Source of the DNA: JALEVB01 sp022768265
GTDB taxonomy: Bacteria > Bacillota_I > Bacilli_A > Erysipelotrichales > Erysipelotrichaceae
Assembly: GCA_034168985.1 (NCBI GenBank)
Contig: JAXFJE010000014.1
Coordinates: 1 to 64,000 of the forward strand
DNA: 64,000 bases
Reading direction: 5' to 3'
In this document: one piece after another, positions 58,483 to 64,000 of the stretch
How the letters are laid out: each line of letters opens with the position of its first letter
Numbering within the stretch: the first letter of the stretch is position 1
Translations under genes and position numbers: made by a program
Notes under the pieces: generated by a model
Told to the model about the DNA's origin: nothing
Databases searched by the model: none
Seen by the model: only the letters and a program-made list of their open reading frames with translations

Positions 58483-59817
58483 TTATTTAATTGTAATTTT
58501 TTCTTGATGAGTTGCAAATAAGTATTCATCAATACAGTTTTTAACGCGATCTTTGATCAATTCTTCTGGATCATTTTTTAATAGTCCTTCACGAACCTTT
58601 GTGTATTGGATAGGCATGAATTGACTCATTAAATTCAATGGTACTTCATCAAGGGAGCGAAGATTATCGATCAAAGTTTTTAAAGCAGCTTGTACTTTTT
58701 CATTTGGTAGATAATAACGGCAACGATCTGAGAAAGAGAATTTACGTTTGATTCTTAAGGCGTTTTCATCTCCAGTGTAGTATTTTGCCCATTTATCTGG
58801 TTTTGCTAACATAGCTTCTTCTAAAACTTCGATGAAGTTACTTACTTTGGTATCAGTGTTTTTGAAAGCTTCATTTTCAATGTAAGCTAAAGCAAAGATG
58901 CCTTCTCGTAAAGCGAAGGTCAAAGCTGGACCAACTTTTAAGATACCTACACCATCTTCAACTAATTCTTTTAATTTATATTTAGTTTGGTAGTCAGTTG
59001 AATGTCCTTCAAAGACCATGGTTGGATATTCCTTGATTGAAGCCATCAAATCAACAGCTTTAGCGCGGTCGTATTCTGTGCAACCAGCATCTTTTTCTTC
59101 AACACCTGGTTGAACAACTACCCCGATAACATTATCCCATGCTTCTTGTAGATCTAGATTTTTAAAGGCATTTTCAAAAGTTTTAACTGTTTGTTTGAAA
59201 TCTTCTACTTTGGTAACTTGGATACCTTGATCAACAGTAGCGCCAGTTGCCCCACCTGGAATAGGTACTTCAGAACCAACGATATAAACAGGTTGTAAGG
59301 CTTCTGGATTAGTCTTTAATAATTCATGATAAGTATCTTGGGCAACTTTAGCCAAGATAGATCCACGTCTAGCGATCGTTTCATCACTTAAACGCGTATT
59401 AGGATCATCATCAGCCACTTTCATAGAAGTATCGATATGAATTTTGGTAAAGCCAGCTGCTACATAGCTACGAATTAATTCTTTAGCATTTTCCATAGCT
59501 TTTTCTTCTGGAAGAGCAGTCCAAGTAAGTGGACCTAAATGGTCACCACCTAAGATAACTTGTTTCATGCTGATACCAACTTTATCAGCAATCTTTTCTA
59601 CAAAGTGATGGAAGTCTTTGGGGGTCATATTGGTGTAGCCACCGAATTGGTCTACTTGGTTGCTTGTAGATTCGATCAAGCAATAAGTATTAGTAGCTTT
59701 GGCGCGTTCTAAAGCTGCTTCGATTACATATTCATTGGCACTACAGCATGAATAGATACCTACAGCTTCATTTTGCTTTTGCAATGTTACGATGTCCTTT
59801 AAAGGATGTTTGTTCAT
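58483..59817 (-). CDS. Tagatose-bisphosphate aldolase accessory subunit (KbaZ/GatZ-like)
   Basis: This is a TIM-barrel protein of the KbaZ/GatZ family, the non-catalytic chaperone-like subunit of class II D-tagatose-1,6-bisphosphate aldolase. The 444 residues carry GIYSCCSANEYVIEAAL (about 16-32), IESTSNQVDQFGGYTNMTP (about 47-65), GGDHLGPLTW (about 90-99), DTSMKVADD and YVVGSEVPIPGG-like (YIVGSEVPIPGGATG). No catalytic KbaY/GatY gene is adjacent, so it is an orphan. The ATG at 59817 is preferred: AAAGGAG directly abuts the ATG at 59826 and gives 9-nt spacing to 59817. Confidence 0.88.
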   Translation of the reverse strand: MNKHPLKDIVTLQKQNEAVGIYSCCSANEYVIEAALERAKATNTYCLIESTSNQVDQFGGYTNMTPKDFHHFVEKIADKVGISMKQVILGGDHLGPLTWTALPEEKAMENAKELIRSYVAAGFTKIHIDTSMKVADDDPNTRLSDETIARRGSILAKVAQDTYHELLKTNPEALQPVYIVGSEVPIPGGATGATVDQGIQVTKVEDFKQTVKTFENAFKNLDLQEAWDNVIGVVVQPGVEEKDAGCTEYDRAKAVDLMASIKEYPTMVFEGHSTDYQTKYKLKELVEDGVGILKVGPALTFALREGIFALAYIENEAFKNTDTKVSNFIEVLEEAMLAKPDKWAKYYTGDENALRIKRKFSFSDRCRYYLPNEKVQAALKTLIDNLRSLDEVPLNLMSQFMPIQYTKVREGLLKNDPEELIKDRVKNCIDEYLFATHQEKITIK

Positions 59818-59985
59818 GTTATTCATCTCCTTTTATCTATACTTATTTTATAATAAAATGCTTGCATAATCTAATAATTAATTTGTCTTTTTGAAAAAAA
59901 TCACTATTTAAATTACTATTTATCATAAATAAATAGGATTTTGAAGGATCTGGCATATATTTAACTAGAAGGAGGAAAACAGGAT

Positions 59986-60660
59986 ATGTTGATCAAAGAT
60001 TTGCCAGAGTTAGAAAAACCTCGTGAAAAAGCTTTGAAATATGGGCTTGAACATTTAAGTAATAATGAACTTTTAGCGCTAATCATTCGCAATGGTTATC
60101 AAAATACTAGCAGTATTCAAATTGCCCAAGATTTGATCTTAAAAGCTAATGGAATTGCGAATATCAATAGTTTGTGCTTGAATGATCTATGTTCGATCAA
60201 AGGTATCAAAACGGTAAAGGCTTTAGAGCTGAAGGCTTGTTTTGAACTTGCAAGAAGAATGGCCTTGCATGAGGTAAGCGAACAAATCAATCTAGATCAG
60301 CCTAGTAAAATTGTCAAATGGTTGCAATTAGAACTAGGACACAAGTCACAAGAACATTTTCTTGTTATTTTTCTTAATGGCATGTGCCAATATATTGCTT
60401 ATAAGGTGTTATTTGTAGGGACGATCAATAAAAGTAATATCTATTCACGAGATATCATTGATGAAGCCTTGAAAAATAAAGCGGTCAATATCATTTTGGT
60501 TCATAATCATCCAAGCAAGGTCTTAAGGCCATCACAAGCTGATAAAGAAGCTACGATGATGATCATGAAGGCCATGAGCGTAGTTAACATCATGGTATTA
60601 GATCATATCATCATTTCAAATAATGATTATTTTAGTTTTAAAGAACATTGTCTTATATGA
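59986..60660 (+). CDS. radC: RadC family JAMM-domain protein
   Basis: The 224 residues match RadC: an N-terminal helix-hairpin-helix region (about 10-85, with ELLALIIRNG and SIKGIKTVKA) and a C-terminal JAB1/MPN-like metalloprotease-fold domain with HNHPSKVLRPSQAD (about 168-181; His-x-His...Asp metal ligands). In the family the motif is HNHPSG; Lys replaces Gly here. Despite its name, RadC's role in DNA repair is not established. The RBS is AAGGAGG. Single gene with its own promoter region. Confidence 0.92.
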   Translation: MLIKDLPELEKPREKALKYGLEHLSNNELLALIIRNGYQNTSSIQIAQDLILKANGIANINSLCLNDLCSIKGIKTVKALELKACFELARRMALHEVSEQINLDQPSKIVKWLQLELGHKSQEHFLVIFLNGMCQYIAYKVLFVGTINKSNIYSRDIIDEALKNKAVNIILVHNHPSKVLRPSQADKEATMMIMKAMSVVNIMVLDHIIISNNDYFSFKEHCLI

Positions 60661-60709
60661 AAAAGTACAAAATTATGGTATACTCTATGGTATGAAAAGA
60701 GGAATTACC

Positions 60710-61729
60710 ATGAGAAAAAAAGTTGTTCAACTATTGATTGCCTTATTGATCATGTTGCAATTGACAGGATGTACTTCTTTAAATAACCAAGTTGCATATA
60801 CTGTTTATCCAATTGGTTACATCATTCAAAGAATAACTCAAGATACCACAGGGTATCGTTCGATCCAAACAAATGAAATCGTTCAAAGAGCTACAGCTGT
60901 AGAAGACTATGAAGAAATTTTAGCAAATAGTGATGCTTTATTTGAAGTTGGGCAAGTGGAACCTTATAATACGATGTATCGTTCGATCATCAATGAAACA
61001 GTTGATGATATTCAATACTTATCTAGTTTGAATGCAATTTATCTATTTAAAAGATATACGCCAGTCTATAACGTAAATGAGGTAACTTATATCGAATCGC
61101 CTTATTATGATTCGGAATTATTTGCAAATGTTGATACTAATGAAAAAGATATGTATTTGTGGTTAGATCCGATCGCGATGTTAAGCATGGCAAAAGATGT
61201 ATCTAAATGGTATGAAACCAAATATCCTGATAATGCCAATATGTATCGAGAAAATTATGAAAAGTTGGAAAATGAATTGGTTCAATTGGATGCTGCATAT
61301 CAAAAGATGGCAACGACAAATTTACAACAAAACAAATCAATCAAATTTGTCAGCATGACCTCTAGTTTTGGATGCTGGCAGAAAACTTATAACATTGAAG
61401 TTTATCCCGTTATTTTAAGTAAATACGGTGCTTTACCAACTGATGAACAGTTAGAAGTCATTAAAAATCGTATAAGGGTTGATAATGTTAAATATATTGC
61501 TTATGAGCCAAATATGACTGATGATATGAAAGAGCTTTTCAATGAATTAGAGGAAGAGCTTGAGCTTACAAGGGTTGAACTTAATAATTTAAGCAGCCTT
61601 ACGGAAGAACAACAAAGCCAAGGAAAAGATTATATCTCGATCATGTACGAAAATCTTCAAACTTTAGAAAGCATGGCTACAAGTATCATTCCGGAAGGAC
61701 CTTTACAAAATGCAGATAATCTAGAATGA
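60710..61729 (+). CDS. ZnuA-like metal ABC transporter substrate-binding lipoprotein lacking metal ligands
   Basis: The 339-residue lipoprotein (signal MRKKVVQLLIALLIMLQLTG, lipobox LTGC, Cys21) follows the ZnuA/TroA cluster-9 pattern: TVYPIGYIIQRI, a central YLWLDPIAMLSMAKDVSKW (about 151-169) and FVSMTSSFGCW (about 211-221), then AYEPNMTDDMKELF. In real ZnuA proteins the motifs read HxWLDP and HxAFGY, with His ligands; here those His are Tyr and Ser or are missing, so metal binding is doubtful. No permease or ATPase gene adjoins it. The ATG at 60710 is used (RBS AGAGGA); a longer frame from 60623 overlaps radC. Confidence 0.78.
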   Translation: MRKKVVQLLIALLIMLQLTGCTSLNNQVAYTVYPIGYIIQRITQDTTGYRSIQTNEIVQRATAVEDYEEILANSDALFEVGQVEPYNTMYRSIINETVDDIQYLSSLNAIYLFKRYTPVYNVNEVTYIESPYYDSELFANVDTNEKDMYLWLDPIAMLSMAKDVSKWYETKYPDNANMYRENYEKLENELVQLDAAYQKMATTNLQQNKSIKFVSMTSSFGCWQKTYNIEVYPVILSKYGALPTDEQLEVIKNRIRVDNVKYIAYEPNMTDDMKELFNELEEELELTRVELNNLSSLTEEQQSQGKDYISIMYENLQTLESMATSIIPEGPLQNADNLE

Positions 61730-61730
61730 T

Positions 61731-61758
61731 GAAGTAGATCGAGGTCTACTTCTTTTTT
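61731..61758 (+). terminator. Terminator of the ZnuA-like gene
   Basis: The stem GAAGTAGA / TCTACTTC with a 6-nt loop is followed by T6. It lies between the lipoprotein and polA. Confidence 0.85.
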
Positions 61759-61783
61759 AAAAATACAGATATGAGGTACGAAA

Positions 61784-64000
61784 ATGAAAAAAATGTTGAT
61801 GGTTGATGGGAATTCCATGTTATTTAGAGCTTTTTACAGTAATTCGCATCAGATGTTAATGACTAGTAATGGGGTTTATACCAATGCCGTATATGGTTTT
61901 GCCATGATGTTCCAAAAAGCATTAGATATGATAGAACCGGATTATGTCTTTGTGGCTTTTGATGCTGGTAAACATACCTTTAGACATGATATGTTTGCCG
62001 ATTATAAAGGTGGTAGAAAACAGGTTCCAGAAGAGCTAGTTGGTCAATTTCAATTGATCAGAGAATATCTAGATGCTTTTAATGTCAAATGGTTAGAAAT
62101 GTCGAATATCGAAGCTGATGATCTTATCGGATCGATGGCAAAAAAATATCCGGATTGTCAAATGCATATCTTATCTAGTGATAAAGATTTATTACAACTA
62201 GTTGATCCAACAACCACCGTATGGCTGATGCGCAAAGGTGTAGGGCAAATGGAAAAGATGGATGAACAAGGAGTCTTGGAACGTTTTGATCTAAGGCCTT
62301 TGCAAATAATTGATTTAAAAGGGTTGATGGGTGATAGTTCAGATAATATTCCTGGGGTATTTGGCATAGGCGAAAAGACAGCGATCAAATTATTACATGA
62401 ATATGATAGCGTAGAAAATCTGTTAGCTAATGTCGAGCAATTAAAAGGTAAATTAAAAGAGAAATTGATAGAAGGTCATGATAGTGCGATCTTAAGCAAG
62501 AAATTAGCAACTATCAAGACCGATGTTGAACTAACCTTACAATTGGAAGATTGTCAGTTTACCCCTAATTATCAAACCTTAGTGAACTTTTTACAAAGTC
62601 TAGAAATGAATAGCTTAAAAAATCGTTATGAGGAATTGTTAGGTAGTCAACAAATTCAGCCCCAAAATCAACAACCATATAAGGTCAACGAAATAACAGA
62701 AATCGATATAAATGATTTTAAAGATGGGATGGCGATCGTTTTAGATCAGTCAAGCAACGATTTTATGGCAGCTAAGATCTTAGGAGCGGGCATCTCTAAT
62801 GGTCAAAAACATTTTTATATCAACTATGAAGATCTGATCTTGCAAATGGATAAATTAACTAAAATCAACTTGATCGGTTATGATGTGAAATATAACTATC
62901 ATCTTTTAAGCAATAGCGGTATGAAGCTTGATTTTAGTTATGATGCCATGGTCGCATGTTTCTTGGTTAATTCTTTATTGAATAGTTGGGAAAAGATCGT
63001 TAATGAATATCACTTAGTACAAGAACATGATCATAAAGAAGTATATGGAACTAATGATAAACCCATGCTGCGTGATGATGAGCTAGCAAAAAGCTATTGT
63101 TCTTCAAAAGCAGCCAATATCTTTGAATTATATCTGCAAACCAAAGATAAATTAGCGACATATGAGCTAGAGCATTTATTCTATGATATCGAAATGCCGT
63201 TGACCAAAGTCTTATTTAAAATGGAACATGAGGGTATCAATGTTGATCTAAATACATTAGATGAGATAGCTCAAGATTGCAAAGCGAAGATCGATAATTT
63301 GAGTCAATTGATCTTTGAGCAAGTAAATCATGAATTCAATTTGAATTCTCCTAAACAGTTAGCTACGGTTTTATTTGATGAATTGCAATTACCAACTGGT
63401 AAAAAACGCAGTACTTCGCAAGAGGTTTTAGAAAAATTGCAAGGGATGCATCCGATAATAGAATGGATATTAGATTATCGGAAGTGGCAAAAAATATATT
63501 CTACCTATGCTGAAGGACTTAAAAAATATGTTCATGATGATCAAAAGATCCATACGACCTTCAATCAATGTGTTAGTGAAACCGGACGCTTATCTAGTTC
63601 GAATCCTAATCTGCAAAATATATCCGTTCGTAATGAAGAAGGTAGAATGATCAGGAAAGCTTTTTTGCCTAGTACGAATAATATTTTGATTTCTAGTGAT
63701 TATTCACAAATTGAGCTTAGGATGTTAGCTCATATGGCCAATGAAGCGGCATTGATCGATGCCTTTAATCATGAGATGGATATCCACGTGAAAACAGCGA
63801 TGGATGTTTTCAAGGTTAACAGTGAACAGGTCGATAGTGATATGCGTCGTAAAGCCAAAGCGGTTAATTTTGGTATCGTTTATGGTATCAGTGATTTTGG
63901 TTTAGCGACCCAATTGCATATCACTAGAAAAGATGCTAAACAATATATCGAAAATTATTTAGCAAGCTATCCAAAGATCCAAGAATATATGGATGGTATC
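61784..64000 (+). CDS. polA: DNA polymerase I (partial, runs off the window)
   Basis: Pol I fills gaps and removes RNA primers. The reading frame is open from the ATG at 61784 (RBS GAGG) to the window end, giving the first 739 residues with no stop. The N-terminal 5'-nuclease shows MVDGNSMLFRAFY (6-18), EADDLIGSMAK and SSDKDLLQLV, then GLMGDSSDNIPGVFGIGEKTA (in pieces, about 185-205). The central 3'-5' exonuclease-like region lacks the DxE motif (VLDQSSN), so proofreading is probably absent, as in Bacillus PolA. The polymerase domain has motif A DYSQIELR and the O-helix RRKAKAVNFGIVYG. Confidence 0.95.
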   Translation, partial: MKKMLMVDGNSMLFRAFYSNSHQMLMTSNGVYTNAVYGFAMMFQKALDMIEPDYVFVAFDAGKHTFRHDMFADYKGGRKQVPEELVGQFQLIREYLDAFNVKWLEMSNIEADDLIGSMAKKYPDCQMHILSSDKDLLQLVDPTTTVWLMRKGVGQMEKMDEQGVLERFDLRPLQIIDLKGLMGDSSDNIPGVFGIGEKTAIKLLHEYDSVENLLANVEQLKGKLKEKLIEGHDSAILSKKLATIKTDVELTLQLEDCQFTPNYQTLVNFLQSLEMNSLKNRYEELLGSQQIQPQNQQPYKVNEITEIDINDFKDGMAIVLDQSSNDFMAAKILGAGISNGQKHFYINYEDLILQMDKLTKINLIGYDVKYNYHLLSNSGMKLDFSYDAMVACFLVNSLLNSWEKIVNEYHLVQEHDHKEVYGTNDKPMLRDDELAKSYCSSKAANIFELYLQTKDKLATYELEHLFYDIEMPLTKVLFKMEHEGINVDLNTLDEIAQDCKAKIDNLSQLIFEQVNHEFNLNSPKQLATVLFDELQLPTGKKRSTSQEVLEKLQGMHPIIEWILDYRKWQKIYSTYAEGLKKYVHDDQKIHTTFNQCVSETGRLSSSNPNLQNISVRNEEGRMIRKAFLPSTNNILISSDYSQIELRMLAHMANEAALIDAFNHEMDIHVKTAMDVFKVNSEQVDSDMRRKAKAVNFGIVYGISDFGLATQLHITRKDAKQYIENYLASYPKIQEYMDGI

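Noticed and set aside
1..64000. CRISPR array, prophage, insertion sequence, integrase or attachment site
   Set aside because: No spaced short repeats, transposase, integrase or terminal inverted repeats were seen; the only clear repeats are the FMN-domain units in rnfD.

Overview
This 64 kb window is a gene-dense, low-GC chromosomal segment of a Firmicutes (Bacillota) bacterium. It carries sepF-ylmH-divIVA-ileS, a T-box leader, a SAM-I riboswitch, CIRCE/HrcA heat-shock control, a perfect CcpA cre site, MurT/GatD, RNase J and single-chain 1232-residue PurL, and it uses standard AGGAGG-type ribosome binding sites. Type III glutamine synthetase, an Rnf complex and single-chain PurL together suggest the Erysipelotrichia or a nearby clostridial lineage; that placement is inference. 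I see no phage, transposase, CRISPR array or rRNA, so the segment reads as core genome with a few unusual accessory modules.

Layout. 1-5.8 kb: a DUF1361 membrane protein, then the cell-division tail of the dcw region (sepF, ylmH, divIVA) and T-box-controlled ileS. 5.8-13.3 kb: single genes including an orphan mannose-family PTS IIB, metK under a SAM riboswitch, type III glutamine synthetase, a NifU-like scaffold, a YuiD-type protein, an S1-domain protein and pgi. 13.3-20.5 kb: a flavin-rich Rnf locus (apbE divergent from rnfC-D-G-E-A-small ORF-rnfB). 20.5-26 kb: an orphan CpaB/SAF protein, tRNA-His, DegV, a YgjP-type peptidase, MscS and a TGS-uridine-kinase-like protein. 26-34.3 kb: a cre-controlled ankyrin/EF-G-like pair, an FAD oxidoreductase, and CPBP protein-murT-gatD with two small membrane or zinc-ribbon genes. 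34.3-39 kb: RNase J, peptide deformylase, an FtsW/RodA protein, rsmD and coaD. 39-46.4 kb: hrcA-grpE-dnaK-dnaJ and clpB with three CIRCE elements. 46.5-49.2 kb: a lipoprotein with a palindromic promoter, a HAD phosphatase, a LUD protein and a membrane protein. 49.2-58.4 kb: purE-L-M-N-H-D plus a Nudix hydrolase behind a structured leader containing a terminator. 58.4-64 kb: a KbaZ/GatZ-like protein, RadC, a degenerate ZnuA-like lipoprotein and the 5' part of polA.

The most unusual system is the Rnf locus. RnfD carries three tandem extracytosolic FMN-binding domains, RnfG has a second FMN-binding-like domain, RnfB is cut down to its membrane anchor and a single four-cysteine Fe-S domain with no ferredoxin domains, and a 62-residue cysteine-rich membrane protein resembling NqrM in layout sits between rnfA and rnfB. 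With the lipoprotein ApbE flavin transferase next door, this suggests an Rnf variant built around covalent flavins outside the membrane, possibly an extracytosolic electron wire. Also notable are the purE leader RNA, tandem CIRCE operators, the cre-controlled ankyrin/EF-G-like pair, and several family members lacking canonical catalytic or ligand residues.
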